This document shows positions 1 to 11,300 of a stretch of DNA of 32,500 bases, piece by piece. Under the pieces are notes generated by a model. That model was not told where the DNA came from. It ran no database searches and saw only the letters and a program-made list of their open reading frames with translations. The DNA is from Penaeus vannamei (taxonomy: Eukaryota > Arthropoda > Malacostraca > Decapoda > Penaeidae): positions 23,360,227 through 23,392,726 of the forward strand of contig NC_091577.1 in the NCBI RefSeq assembly GCF_042767895.1, read 5' to 3'. A program made the position numbers and the translations under genes. The first letter of the stretch is position 1. Each line of letters starts with the position of its first letter.

Positions 1-267
1 TAGACTGGGCACCACGATCTTTATCCACGTCTCTCCATTTTTCTTCTCTCTCCTTCAGAAACTCCTCCTCTGCCTCTATGAGGTCTGCTTGTGTGGGCCT
101 CTTAGCTGGATGTGAAGCACCTGGTCCAGCCATTGCTCTCTGGGTAGACTGGGCACCACGAAACTCCCCTGCCTCTACAGAGCCATGATTTCTTAAACGA
201 GGCACTTGCTCTCCAGGTGATTTCTGTACGAATGATGTTTGTAAATCAATGTTAGGAAATATCATAG
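1..267 (-). CDS. Partial exon of unrecognised minus-strand gene (runs off left edge)
   Basis: The minus strand is open from an acceptor (pyrimidine-rich tract ending CCTAG at 272-268) to the window edge. Only one frame is open: CT, then ATG ATA TTT at 265 downwards, about 88 codons. The other two frames stop within a few codons, so the previous exon must supply one base. The product is hydrophilic and rich in Pro, Gly and Glu at first, then strongly charged (EAEEEFLKEREEKW), probably helical. The peptide RGAQST occurs at plus 143-161 and RGAQS again at the edge, 48 codons apart, suggesting an internal repeat. I do not recognise the family. It fits as exon 6 of the microexon gene described at 1850-3806. 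A stand-alone reading from the ATG at 265 is possible but less likely, given the acceptor directly upstream. Confidence 0.55.
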
Positions 268-739
268 CTAGGAAAAAAAGAAAAATGCAGAATACACGAA
301 ATCAACCGAAATTAACACTTGGTGCAGTACTTATACGATAGGTTAGTGGCTACATGACAAAGATGAAACCATGGGGAAGTTTTAATCGGGCCACAGTCTA
401 CATTTTAAAAAGAGGAGCACCTGTGGGGGAAAATGAATTTGTTTCCCTAAGAAAGGGGAGGAACTAGGCTTATATGTAATTTTAAACTGAGTACCCTTAT
501 GCATCATTTGAAAAAGAGGTAGCGAGTGCATTATTCTGTAAGCGTAACAAAAGTAAATATTGTATTAAAGTTTATCCAGTGTCAATTGCACCATCCAGTG
601 TCAGATTTGAATACAACTCTGGGTCAGCATTATCATTTACGCTGAAATCTTAATGTGTAATGATGTCGTTAATGCCATGGAAATCATGGAGTTGAGCTAC
701 TGATAACCTTTATTCTTAACAATAGCAATAACAAAACTG

Positions 740-1075
740 GAGGCATCTTTTCCAGCGGTTACGGGAAACGCGACACCTCTTGCGCGGCAGGAATCGAGCA
801 GACAGTTGTCTTTTATGCATATTCGTACTTACATTGGATATCTATAACACCGCACTACCCACCATAAGATATCAAAAGTCATCTTGGATATCATATTCCA
901 AAATACTGTTTGTTTACCTGTCGGAAAAATAACCAGTACAGTAAAATAGCAAGCCGTCAACCGCGATCATTCCCATTACGTCACAGACATGGGCGGAGCT
1001 CAGAGACCTGTCTCGCCTCCAGTCACGAGACAGCTTTTCGTGTCACGTCGCGTCTCGCGACACCCTTATTGCCAC
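740..1075. promoter_or_regulatory. CpG-rich segment with TCTCGCGA core
   Basis: This stretch is locally CpG-rich in an AT-rich setting and contains TCTCGCGA at 1053-1060. That is the core of the TCTCGCGAGA motif found in many TATA-less animal promoters. It lies inside the predicted intron 5 of the minus-strand gene, so it could be an internal promoter. No transcript evidence is visible. Confidence 0.2.
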
Positions 1076-1395
1076 CGGAAAAGATGCCTTAGTTCTAACC
1101 TTTCCATACCATAGATGCGTTGTCAAAATTCACCAATATATTGTCTGATATGTTGTGGGATATTCAGTGCAGATATAACTCTCAAAAATGAAAAGAAACA
1201 CAAAGAAGGCAAGGTAATTTCCAGGCTGGTAAATCATTCCTATTTACTTCATATATCAATGGAATAAAAAGTAAAGTTATTAATAACATCTCTATTAGGT
1301 CACACATTCAAAGCAGAAACCAACATTGTAAATACAAAACCGCAAGGGAATTTGTTATCATGATCCTCGCCTTTCTTTTTGGTCACTTTCAATTA

Positions 1396-1490
1396 CGTGT
1401 GTGTGTGTTTGTGTGTGTGTCTGTGTCTGTGTGCGTGCGTGCATGTGCCTGTGACTGTCTGCACATGCGCGCGCACGCGTGTGTATGTGT
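1396..1490. repeat. Imperfect (TG)n microsatellite
   Basis: Alternating TG run interrupted by TC and GCG steps, with purine-pyrimidine alternation continuing into GCGCGCACGCGTG. This makes it a potential Z-DNA former. Confidence 0.85.
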
Positions 1491-1849
1491 TGGAGTTTTA
1501 ATGTCCGTGGCTGAATATATTTAGAAGAATTCTCGAATTTGTTGCATTGTCGTCTAAAATACGATTGGACGCCTTCTGACTCCGCCAGTAGACAAAACCC
1601 TAATTATAATCAAGACGAATTCAACCAAAATTTAGAAACCTAACCCAGCGCAGGAGGATAGGATGGTTGGTTTAGTTGTTCTGTTTCCTATATTTCTGTC
1701 TCAAGAGACTGATGATTTTTCTACAATTTACCATATCATTATCACTGACCCTTCTGGCCTCTACCATACTACCTCCCTGGCTCTTAACTAAGACGCGGTC
1801 TTAGTTGGTTAAAAAAAGTAAGATACCACTAGGTGTTGCTAGTCTTCAC

Positions 1850-1877
1850 TTGCGACACTGGCAGACCTTTCACTTAA
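1850..1877 (-). CDS. Candidate microexon 5 of minus-strand gene (28 nt)
   Basis: On the minus strand an acceptor (ctttggcatcgttgcag) precedes TTA AGT GAA AGG TCT GCC AGT GTC GCA A, followed by donor GTGAAG. It reads LSERSASVA plus one base. Its length leaves exactly the one base that the exon at 267 needs, which makes a Thr codon at the join. The donor is weaker than at the other microexons, so this is the least certain member of the chain. Confidence 0.35.
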
Positions 1878-2173
1878 CTGCAACGATGCCAAAGGTTTGC
1901 CTCCACCTCTATTCTTAAAAAGTGTACGCTAGTAAATCCTAGAGCATTATTAAACCACTTAACCTGAAGCGAATTTTGCGATGGCAATTATAAATGTTAT
2001 CATTCTTTGTCGTCATTATCATCAGTCATAAATTAATATCCACATAATCATTTCAACAACATTATCATCCTTATCATCAAATCTATTAATGTTGTTAAGG
2101 TCATCTATTGCCACCACAGACTCAGTGTGTGTCTCAAAGGCAATCAGACAGCTGGTGTTCCTGCGACGGTTCT

Positions 2174-2223
2174 CCATTCCAGGTAACCATTCCAGGTAGT
2201 CATTCCAGGTAACCATTCCAGGT
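2174..2223. repeat. 13-bp tandem repeat, four copies
   Basis: ATTCCAGG recurs at 2176, 2189, 2202 and 2215, an exact 13-bp period (unit close to CATTCCAGGTAAC). Each unit contains a CAG/GTAA string resembling a plus-strand splice donor, which is probably coincidental. Confidence 0.85.
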
Positions 2224-2403
2224 TCGCCTTTCTTCGCTGGTAACCGGAGTAATTCCCCGCGCGCCCCTCACTGCTGTTCATCCACCAATCACAGCTTAAC
2301 TTTCTGTCCAACCAGCTATCACACTCAACTGAACAGACTATAACTGCATAGCCTTTTATCTGGTCATTCTGTTCTAATTTCGAGAAATGTAACTGTGGCT
2401 TAC

Positions 2404-2445
2404 TTTTAGCTCCTCAATTTCCTCGAGAAATTCGTGGCGCAGACC
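2404..2445 (-). CDS. Candidate microexon 4 of minus-strand gene (42 nt)
   Basis: The minus strand shows acceptor ctactccctttccag, 14 sense codons (GLRHEFLEEIEELK) and donor GTAAGC, phase 0 to phase 0. The other two frames contain stops. The charged, Glu/Leu-rich peptide would form a helix just after the membrane anchor encoded upstream. Confidence 0.45.
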
Positions 2446-2495
2446 CTGGAAAGGGAGTAGGAATACTGTGAATAATTTTAGGACAAATGATGATA

Positions 2496-2800
<305 letters not shown>

Positions 2801-2858
2801 TATAAACATGAAAGATAGAATAATGCACTACCGCATTGATATGATGAATAATAATTAA

Positions 2859-2935
2859 ACTTCGTCCAGGATTCGAACCTGGGTCTTTGCATAGACATTA
2901 CCTATCTACTCATACTTAGGTAAGGATGACGAAGT
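2859..2935 (-). ncRNA. tRNA-like element (degenerate tRNA or tRNA-derived SINE head)
   Basis: Read on the minus strand, this 77-nt segment has a perfect 7-bp acceptor stem (ACTTCGT/ACGAAGT, extendable to 9 bp). It also has a 5-bp anticodon-like stem TAGAT/GTCTA around a 7-nt loop AGGTAAT, and a perfect 5-bp T stem CCAGG/CCTGG with loop TTCGAAT adjoining the acceptor strand. The pol III B box GGTTCGAATCC is exact. Position 33 is G instead of T and the D arm lacks the usual GG and a good A box, so a working tRNA is unlikely. It is better read as a tRNA pseudogene or SINE fragment, lying in the predicted intron 3 of the minus-strand gene. Confidence 0.5.
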
Positions 2936-3031
2936 TTTACACTCCCCGTGGGCAGTCGGTGTGTGTGTGTGTGTATCATATAGACATATACATGTATTCG
3001 TACATATATGTTTTGTGCGCCTTTCCCCTAC

Positions 3032-3067
3032 CTTTAATCGCCATATAAGGTAGATGAATCCAAGCAC
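3032..3067 (-). CDS. Candidate microexon 3 of minus-strand gene (36 nt)
   Basis: The minus strand shows a strong acceptor (ctatttttcttgatttcag), 12 codons (VLGFIYLIWRLK) and donor GTAGGG, phase 0 to phase 0. The peptide is the cytosolic-side half of a transmembrane helix ending in a basic WRLK stop-transfer-like cluster, continuing the hydrophobic run of microexons 1 and 2. Confidence 0.5.
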
Positions 3068-3102
3068 CTGAAATCAAGAAAAATAGCTTCATCAGAATTT
3101 CA

Positions 3103-3123
3103 TTTTTTTTTTTTTTTTTTTTT
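3103..3123. repeat. Poly-T tract
   Basis: 21 consecutive T; on the minus strand it is an A tract upstream of the microexon 3 acceptor, possibly an old retroposon tail. Confidence 0.8.
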
Positions 3124-3597
3124 GGTTTCCATGTTGCATATATCAATAACTTTGAGCTGAAAATGCAATGTTGCGGTATGATAGTTGGATTCCGGTGTGA
3201 AATGTTACCTTACGATGGTTGCCTCGTGTGACATTTAACGTATGTAAAAAAGCATGCTTCCACAGGGACAGGAGATTACACATCGCATTACTGGGTTTAT
3301 ATTTGTATAGTAAATTCTATGCGTCCTCTATTTACAAAAAAAGCAACACATCTCGTACAAAAAACAAATGGACGTGATATTATTTTGTTTTCAGGTAATA
3401 TAAATATACATGCATACAAGCACATGTACAAATATAGATAAAACACATCTACATTGCATCAATCAGTGGCTTGGCGTATATCTGATGTGATCCTGGCGTA
3501 CATCTCAGAAACCCTCGATTCCAGCATGCTATGTGGGTGAGCTGAAATATCCTATGGGTGCATCGGGGGAAAAAATGTAAAATGTCCTCTTTCTTAC

Positions 3598-3624
3598 CAG
3601 TAACGCGAGGGCAAGAGACGCCAT
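3598..3624 (-). CDS. Candidate microexon 2 of minus-strand gene (27 nt)
   Basis: The minus strand shows acceptor aattcttgttgcag, nine codons (MASLALALL) and consensus donor GTAAGAAAG. It is phase 0 on both sides. The entirely hydrophobic peptide continues the predicted signal-anchor. The ATG could also serve as an alternative start if exon 1 were skipped. Confidence 0.5.
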
Positions 3625-3779
3625 CTGCAACAAGAATTAGTATTTAGATACAATCATAACTCAGAAGTAACAGCAATGTCCATAATCATTGATACAAACG
3701 GATGAAAAAAGAGTAAGTGGAATTGCTTAGGTACATCAAGATATAGCTGAAATCGTGGAAAATCTATGCTTATACTTAC

Positions 3780-3806
3780 AATAATAGCGATTACACTCGA
3801 GTCCAT
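3780..3806 (-). CDS. Candidate start exon of unrecognised minus-strand membrane protein gene
   Basis: The minus strand reads ATG GAC TCG AGT GTA ATC GCT ATT ATT followed at once by the perfect donor GTAAGT. The ATG has a good Kozak context (A at -3, G at +4) and is the first ATG in the open frame that runs back to about 3860. Joined to microexons 2 and 3 (3598-3624, 3032-3067), it gives a 30-residue N-terminus with about 22 hydrophobic residues and a closing WRLK: an N-terminal signal-anchor with a small lumenal tail. It is divergent from LTN1, with about 4.5 kb between the two start codons. No family recognised. The joined model across exons 1-6 is at least 141 codons and incomplete at its 3' end. 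Confidence 0.5.
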
Positions 3807-4014
3807 TTTAAACTTAAATTCTTCGTAAATAAAGGTAAACAAACGACGCCACGAGAGCACACAGCGTTGGCCGAGGAGCTGAAACTAGTGATAGACGTTC
3901 AGACTGAAATATCTTATCATCCCGTTATCATCTGATAAAAAATTCTACGAAATAGTTATTTATTGGTGTTCCGCAAGATGTTTATCGCTATGTGTGTGTG
4001 TATCGCGTAAGTGT

Positions 4015-4119
<105 letters not shown>

Positions 4120-4389
4120 CAAAAAAATACTACAAAAAATATTAGAAACCAGTCAGACTGTACTGCAACAAACAATACAGAAAACATGTGGTTCTCATGA
4201 ATCAGAAAAGGCTAAGTGTTTGGATAAACTTGTGCCGAATGTGTCACTGACCATCTGATCAACATCTGAATGGTAATTAAAACCTTTCATTCTAGAAACA
4301 GTTTAGCTAACCGAAGACAACACAAAGGAAACAATTCGTTGAGCTAGAACGCGTTGCTAATGATTGACAGATAAGCAACAAAACGTTGA

Positions 4390-5878
4390 TTCTAGTGTCT
4401 GATAATGCTTCAGATATGATGAACAGCAGCATGTTTAACTTAAGGGCGTCATCCAGCATGTTTCATAGACACTGAACCTGGTGGTGACAAACAACAACAA
4501 AATATAATGGAATAAGAATTCGAAAAGTATTGAAACACTTGCATCGTTCTGTGAAGGCCACGAAAAGGCTGAACGAAATTAAGGCAAAGACCAGAATATA
4601 AACTCATTCAAAATGTTGACACGCGCTTGAATTCTACGTATTATGTCTGAACATTACATAGAGCAATATGATGTTGTAACAACTGTGCTTGGTCACCTTT
4701 GAAGAGGTGATCTGTGACTGGCTTCACAAGACAGAAATCATATTTGAACCTTTAATCATTTAATTTGAAAATGGAATAACAACCGCAGAATCAGAGCCAC
4801 AAACATCAGCTTCCCACTAAACATCTAAAGAAAATGATGAAACCATCTGGATGTGGTTCGACAAAAAAATAATGGTCAGAGATTCATCGGACATTGTCAG
4901 TGGAAGAAGCATTAAAACCTAGCCCAGACTAAGATACACTTTATCGAAGCAGCAACAATGTATCTGCACTGCCCCGATACATCTGCTCAACAACTGAGCA
5001 GCAATCCAAATATGTTGCTCCTAGTTTAGCAAATGTTGCGAAACACGAGCGACTTTATCCAGCGACCGCTGTGAGACAGGCGAGAACACTTGCACCAACA
5101 TGTATCCGAATTGACTTCCAGATCATTTTGGTTTTCTAGGAGGGGCGTTTCACTGCCCAAAATAGCAAACGAAATTTCCTGGATGTCCGTATTTTCAGAC
5201 ACATTTGTCAGGGATTTTCGAATTTCCTAGGGATTTCCAAAATTTAGAAATGTCAAGATTCCAGAAGCCCGTGTCACGTGTATTTTCCAGTATCCGATCG
5301 CACAAAGCAACCGAGAACAAGCCAGTAAACGTCTGGCCAATGGCAGACAGAAGGTAAGATTATTTTGCCCGCAACTTTATATTTTTTCCCATATTCAGTA
5401 GGAAACAGAAACAAGAACTCACGAGCAACAACTGTGAAACAAATTTAGATTGTTGCTCAACTGGTGAGTGAATTTTCAGATACTCTGTTGATGGATTGTT
5501 GCTCAATAAAGTACCTTGGTCTGGACGTGGGTATGAAAATATTTTGGGATTTGTTGAGATAGTGTTTCAGATACAATGTTGAGCAACAGTGAATCTTGGT
5601 CTGGACTAGGCTTAAATTGGAAATGCGCCATTTTCTGGAGGGAAAGCTCTTTAGAAGACGCACTAGATTTTTGGAAAACTCGTGGGCGGCTGTATTCTCG
5701 CGTGTCTAAGCTAACATGTGAATACCTGTGTGATCCTGTTACATCAGTACTCTCTGAGCGTTTATACTCCAAAGCTGAGGAACTGATACAGGAAAATGAA
5801 ACAAACTATGTCAAATATGTGAACGTGTTTAATATTCCAAAGTTGGGAAACTTGAATCAGCAAAGCAAAACTGACTAA
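4390..5878 (+). pseudogene. Decayed hAT-family transposase (ZBED-like)
   Basis: Several conserved blocks of hAT transposases occur in order on the plus strand but in broken frames. About 4386-4420 encodes TLILVSDNASDMM, matching the acidic block of the RNase H-like fold. About 4538-4590 encodes HLHRSVKATKRLNEI. 4609-4650 encodes QNVDTRLNSTYYV followed directly by TGA, matching the DxxTRWNSTY block with Trp changed to Leu. 5576-5878 is still open for 100 codons and contains the C-terminal hAT dimerisation motif (SKLTCEYLCDPVTSVLSERL). Multiple stops and frame changes mean it cannot be active. The N-terminal BED finger, terminal inverted repeats and 8-bp target duplication were not found. Near 5475 and 5567 there is a degenerate direct repeat (TTCAGATAC, then CTTGGTCTGGAC). 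Confidence 0.75.
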
Positions 5879-5910
5879 AAGTAAAAAATCTCAACATATT
5901 CTTGTCCTTA

Positions 5911-5913
<3 letters not shown>

Positions 5914-5986
<73 letters not shown>
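5914..5986. repeat. (TA)n microsatellite
   Basis: Perfect TA run of about 73 bp just after the hAT remnant. Confidence 0.95.
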
Positions 5987-5989
<3 letters not shown>

Positions 5990-7120
5990 TATTTTGCCTA
6001 TATATAATAGTGATGATAATGATAATGAATAAATAACTGTAAACTGAGATAAAGAGAAAAGTAACACAATAATTTTCTCTTTATTGTCTTCCTAAAATCA
6101 TCACAGAAATGGGGTGATTTCAAATATCATTTGTGATAATTGTATGAGAAGCTGAATGCTATGTATTTCTAATAAAGTTGCAATAATCATCATCATCTTA
6201 AAATCTAAAACTTTGAAGTCTCAGCTTGAATAATATAAGCTCTAATATGCATATTACGAATATGACGCCATGTAATGCCAAATATATTTATGTAAAAGTC
6301 AGACAACGTGCCTTTTCAATATCAAGTATTTAAATGCAAAATAACTGATACCTATCTTTCTCAAAAGATATTAATAGTCATAGTTACCTAAATAAATCAT
6401 GCAACGCCAACCATTTCTGTAGTATGGCAGTGTTTAATGAATATGTATAGAAAATACTGAATAGACATTTTTATGAAATACAAAACATTAATCACGAATA
6501 ACGATGTGTTGTGGCAAGTCATTTATAATGTCCAAACCTTTAAGTGAGAAAATATATGATAAAGATTATTTAAAACATTTAAGGCCTTCAGAAGAGGTGT
6601 GGGAAGGATCATGCGAATAGCAATAATTTAATAAAATACAGATGTTTCTGATTATCCTGTAGGTTAGTGTAGGCCTATGACCCTCCGAGCTTGGGACCCC
6701 TCCAAGTTTGAGGGGCCCTGCCTATAATATTTTCAGACATATATGTGTATTTACATTTAGAAATATGTATACACATTCATACATATATAAAACATACTTA
6801 TATAATGTAAAATAAGTATTTAATATTGTACATCGCTGAATTATTCTGAAATTGCTTAAAACTTTAAAAGGAGGCCCGGAATTTGAGGCTCTTTTGTAGA
6901 GGTTAGAGGGCCCCAGTCTAAGTCCGAGCTGTCAATCATTACCCTAGGGACGAAAAGGTTACAATCGGGCCCTGCCTCCGACTACTGATAACAAGATTAA
7001 CAAACGTAAGTACACTGCGTTCCCCCCAAGCTGATAAGCCATATATGATAAGCCATGGCAACATATGATAACTTCGCACATGAGAAGTAAGGTTTAGAAG
7101 CAAAAAGATCTTGGAATTAT
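5990..7120. other. AT-rich intergenic stretch without a gene
   Basis: No coding signal is supported on either strand. Two GC-rich patches (about 6670-6730 and 6870-6985) share AGGGGCCC-type strings and may be worn repeat fragments. Confidence 0.5.
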
Positions 7121-7123
7121 TTA

Positions 7124-7668
7124 GGCCACAGCATTTTTTTTTTTTTTTTTTTTTTTTTTGAATAGCGGGCAAGTCTGGTGCTAATGAAATGAGGGAGGGA
7201 AAAAATCCCCAGTTCCAAAATAAGACAAGTGTACCTCCTATCCTCCAAAGTAGTAAAGGAGTGTATCAGTTCCAGCCCCACCTGGAGGAAGTACAATTCT
7301 GTCTTACTACATCTTCGAGGAGTTGAATGAAAGAAGACAAAGAATTCTTTCAAACAGTATTTGTAATTTTGGAAATCAAAATCGAAAATATTCACGATAG
7401 ACAATAGACGTGGCTTGACACATGAGAGTAAGGTATTCCTGCCAAATACATCTTATTTTTATTTTTATTTTATTTGAGGTCGGGAGAAACGATACCATAC
7501 ACAATGAATCATGGACAAATTGATTTGTATTTTTTCTATTTCTTTCGCGGACGTCACAATATCGGCGGGAAATTTGAATAAAAAAGATTCGGGATTTTCA
7601 CTTTTTTCATTTTCCTGGAAATGAATGCCGGCGGACCCGCTATTCAAGAAAAAAAAATTGCTGTGGCC
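7124..7668. mobile_element. Harbinger/Tourist-like MITE, 545 bp
   Basis: The left end (7124-7169) reads GGCCACAGCA, a T tract, then GAATAGCGGG. The right end (7636-7668) is its reverse complement: CCCGCTATTC, an A tract, then TGCTGTGGCC. The two ends differ mainly in tract length. The element is flanked by TTA at 7121-7123 and TTA at 7669-7671. A 3-bp TWA target duplication and GG-starting inverted ends are typical of PIF/Harbinger-derived MITEs. No transposase remains between the ends; the minus-strand open frames inside are short and unrecognisable. Confidence 0.75.
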
Positions 7669-7671
7669 TTA

Positions 7672-8165
7672 CGCATTCATCTCTCCACATGCTCTTAACT
7701 TGACACTGATGGCCTAAACTCGATGATATTGTCGCTGGATTTACATACAGGGGAAGCGAGACGGAAAATAGGATTATTAATATACATTACTCATAAAAAA
7801 TCGTATAATAAGATTTTTGAAATAGAACTATCCAGATGACGTTCTAGAAACAAAACAGTTAATCTGTCTGAAATCCAAAACATATACTAAAAAAATCTTA
7901 AACAGATTTATGGAAGTATAATAGTGAATATAATATTATGTAAACATTTTTAACCATTTGTGTGATGTGTTGAGATGCTGTGTGTGGGTTTGTAAATATC
8001 AGTGTAGTTTTCTGTGCAGAAAAGTTAGCTTGAATATTTATTTGCTTATGGTTTATTACATGACGAAATACGTGGATGGAATTAGAAAAAATCCGTCTGA
8101 GTGATTACATATCCGCATTCACGCTTCTGCGAACGATCTTCCCAAAAGTGAAATACATGTGTAAG
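7672..8165. other. AT-rich LTN1 upstream region
   Basis: No gene or clear repeat is seen here; it leads into the LTN1 promoter-proximal region. Confidence 0.5.
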
Positions 8166-8170
8166 AACAG

Positions 8171-8223
8171 CCAATCAGAATACAGGATTAAAAGTCAATG
8201 TAAAAATGAAGCGTTCTTATTGG
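8171..8223 (+). promoter_or_regulatory. Paired CCAAT boxes upstream of LTN1
   Basis: CCAATCAG at 8171-8178 and the inverted box ATTGG at 8219-8223 match NF-Y sites. They lie 98 to 150 bp before the LTN1 start codon, with no TATA box evident. The start site of transcription is probably between about 8225 and 8300, which is inference. Confidence 0.5.
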
Positions 8224-8320
8224 TCCAAAACATCAGAGTCCGAATCCCAGCCAAGCAACATGTTTCAGCGGCCGATGGAACCACGATAGCCTGTGAGTTT
8301 AGATTTAGTAAAAAGCAACG

Positions 8321-8365
8321 ATGGGGAAGGACAAAAGTGCTCAGCGAACCAAAGGAAATAAAAAG
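8321..8365 (+). CDS. LTN1: LTN1 coding exon 1
   Basis: Residues 1-15, MGKDKSAQRTKGNKK, matching the listerin N-terminus. Donor GTAGGT at 8366, phase 0. Confidence 0.93.
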
Positions 8366-11300
8366 GTAGGTAATTATGATTAGCATGAGGTTTTCGTAGC
8401 ATGTATTGTTCAGTAAATAGGTTGAGTAGATAGCTAATACGAGGATGAAATATTGTTGGTTTCAAGACTTTTGGGCCTTGGGTATTTCACCATGATTTCT
8501 CTTGATTGTTGTTCCTCCTTCTCTCAAATAATAATGATTATAAATGAATATTTAGAGGACTATGATTAGGGAGTGTAGATTCTGTGGATTTCGTATTGTC
8601 ATATATTTTGATTGACAATTTCTGTATGTTAATTGGTAGTAGGCATATTCCCCTTAAAACAAAGTAGATTATTTTAAAACAACTATAGTTATCCACAAGG
8701 TAAGTCGTATATGAATATAGGGTATTTGTTGGCGAGAGCAACGCACCCTCCAGAGATTAAGTCCCAAAATCAGGGTATCATGCAAGCCCAAACCAAACAC
8801 AACCTTTCCAACTTTCTATTTATTTCCTAGACAGGGGAGACAATTCCCCCATGTACCCTCCTTTATTAGCACCGTACCAGCTTACAGAAAACGCTATATT
8901 AAGGACTCTGTATCTTATGCCTTATGAGATGGAAGTGTCTATTTTCCTCTAACTGTGCGTCACTCTTTTTGATATTATCAAGGTATAGTTTCCCATAGCC
9001 ATATATTTCAATTTAAAATTTGTCTGTAATGGACAGAATGACCAAAAATATAGACATTTCATTTATGGCATTACTTTCATGTTGATGATAAGAATGTTGT
9101 GCATTACATAATACTTTGATATACATTTACAGAAAAATACGATGACAATTAATAATTGAGGAGAAAAACAGCACTAGAAATAATCTGCACAGGCAAAATA
9201 TAATGTCATAAATGAAGAAAATAGGTTATGACATATACCATGCAGAAAGTAAGTCCATGGCAATCAGATGTTATATTATCCTGATAGGGAAATACAGCTA
9301 TCGGATGGGGGACACACTTGCCCACTCCCTAACTAACTCCACATCACAAAATCTATTCAACAATAACTTGCCGTGACTGGGTGTGTAAGGGGAGGGTTGA
9401 TAGGGGTTGAGCCCCCCCAACATCTTGTTGGAAGCGTTCTCTCCACTTTGTATGCACGGCAAGATAGAGCTGAAGTTCAGAAGTACTAAGTGGACTTAGA
9501 CTATGGATGGTGCTTTCTGCCACATTTTTCCTTTATTTGTGGCATTACATTTTGTGTCTCCAGTTACTTTCATTTACCTAGAACTGCAACTTTTTGTCCT
9601 CTACAAGAATATCATCTTCATTTTGCCCAAAGATTAATACATACAAAAACCATTGCCCAAAATGTACAAACTTACTTTGCCATCCACATGAACAACAAAT
9701 CATTTTGTGTTTGGGTTCCTCATGGATGCCACAGTTCCTTTTTTGACTAATAATGACAAAAAAGATAAGCTTTCATTACCTGTTTTCATATGAAATAAAA
9801 GTTGAAATCAGATAGGTTGTTATCAATATGATAGTAGAAAAGGATACAAATAAAGAAGAAAAGACTCCTCATGAATGCCAGTTGGTCAGTTTGAATATGT
9901 CCTCTCTTTTCAATAAATGCGTTCCACAACATGTGATAACCCAAAGTCTTTTCCAACAGCCCTCCAGCAGTGGGAGAATGGCAGAACATCTTGGAGGAGC
10001 AACAGGATTTGTGGGTTTCAGTGCCTTACAGGACTTGGGATATGTCCCAGCTGCCTTACAAGGAAGTCCTTCTGATGACAGTACAATATCAGCAGAGTTC
10101 CGAGTGGCTTTGCGGAAAATGTCCAAAAAGGATGCCACTACAAAAATCAAGGTGTGTCTGATAGTTAGAAAAGAGATTAAAGATAACTAGGAATTTTTTT
10201 ATATTATCTCTTTGAAGATGTTATTAATTGTAATCAATGATTTTTGAAAAGTATGTAATAAGGATGAATTCTTTTATGATATAAATGATAATTGGCCTTT
10301 TTTGTTAACAGGCATTACAAGAATTTGAAGCTTTATGTGGAAATGGAGATGTAGATTCCATCAAGACAGCTCTTCCCTTTTGGCCTAGACTGTATGCAAA
10401 GTTAACCATTGATGTGGAGAGAAGAGTAAGAATTAAAGCACAGTATCTCATGAACAGATTGAAAAATTCATACTGAAACAGCCGTGTAAATTGCTTGCAG
10501 ACTATACAACTTGGATTGCATAAACCTTTATTATGTAAACCATAATTTGTAACTTTTCCACAGGTGAGAGAGGCTGCCCAGATTGCTCATGGAGCCTTAG
10601 TATCACAAGTGGGTAAACAGCTTGCCCCTCATCTTCGTTCTATCATGCCTTCATGGGTAATGGGCATGGTAGATCCACACCCAGCAGCCTCTTCAGCAGC
10701 TCTGAAGGCACTTCAGGTTTGATTAACTTTTCTTTTTTTTTCTTTTTTTCTTTCTTATCCTTCTACTGTCTGTCTACTTCTGAATACTTCCCACCAAAAA
10801 CTCACAAAGGTCATAAATAATACCATGCTATTGGTAGTCTTGTTATGATAATCAGTAGTTAGTATCTATGGATCAAGTCTGAACTTAGAAGTAAGAGTCC
10901 CATGCCCAGTCCTTCTGCTCATTCGGGTCCTTTGGAAGTTGATAAATCCTATTTCTGGCAGGATGTCTTCGCTGCAGAGAAGATAGCAGAAGTTATGTTT
11001 TTCAGCGGGAAGGAAATTCTTGAGCACATCAAAGACAACCTTTTTATGCAGACACCACAGACCTTATCAGATCCCAAGTAAGTGTCTATACACTCATTAT
11101 TTTTCAATTTTGCATGTCATTAAGATTGTGTTATCACTAGAATTTTAGTTCATAACATCATAGTATATAAAGGGCATTGGAAAATAGTAACTTTTCTCTT
11201 GCATTTCAAAGGATTTTTTTCATATATAAAGTTGGGGGGAAGGCAGTAATGCACTTTCACATAATATCCCCTTCTTCATCCACAGAACGACAGATGAGGA

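Noticed and set aside
835..917. Possible minus-strand exon with strong donor GTAAGT
   Set aside because: It is open only in a frame that does not fit either the preceding microexons or the exon at 267 (stop codons result), so it was not placed in the gene model.
2022..2216. 64-codon minus-strand open frame
   Set aside because: Its start lies in the 13-bp tandem repeat, and no splice-compatible link to the microexon chain was found. It remains weakly possible as an extra exon.
8076..8369. 97-codon open frame overlapping LTN1 exon 1
   Set aside because: Different frame from the listerin start and crosses the promoter-proximal CCAAT boxes; a shadow.
9828..9959. In-frame extension of LTN1 exon 2 upstream of its acceptor, as a possible alternative N-terminus
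   Set aside because: The PSSSGR junction with exon 1 matches listerin exactly, the acceptor is good, and the extension resembles no listerin N-terminus.
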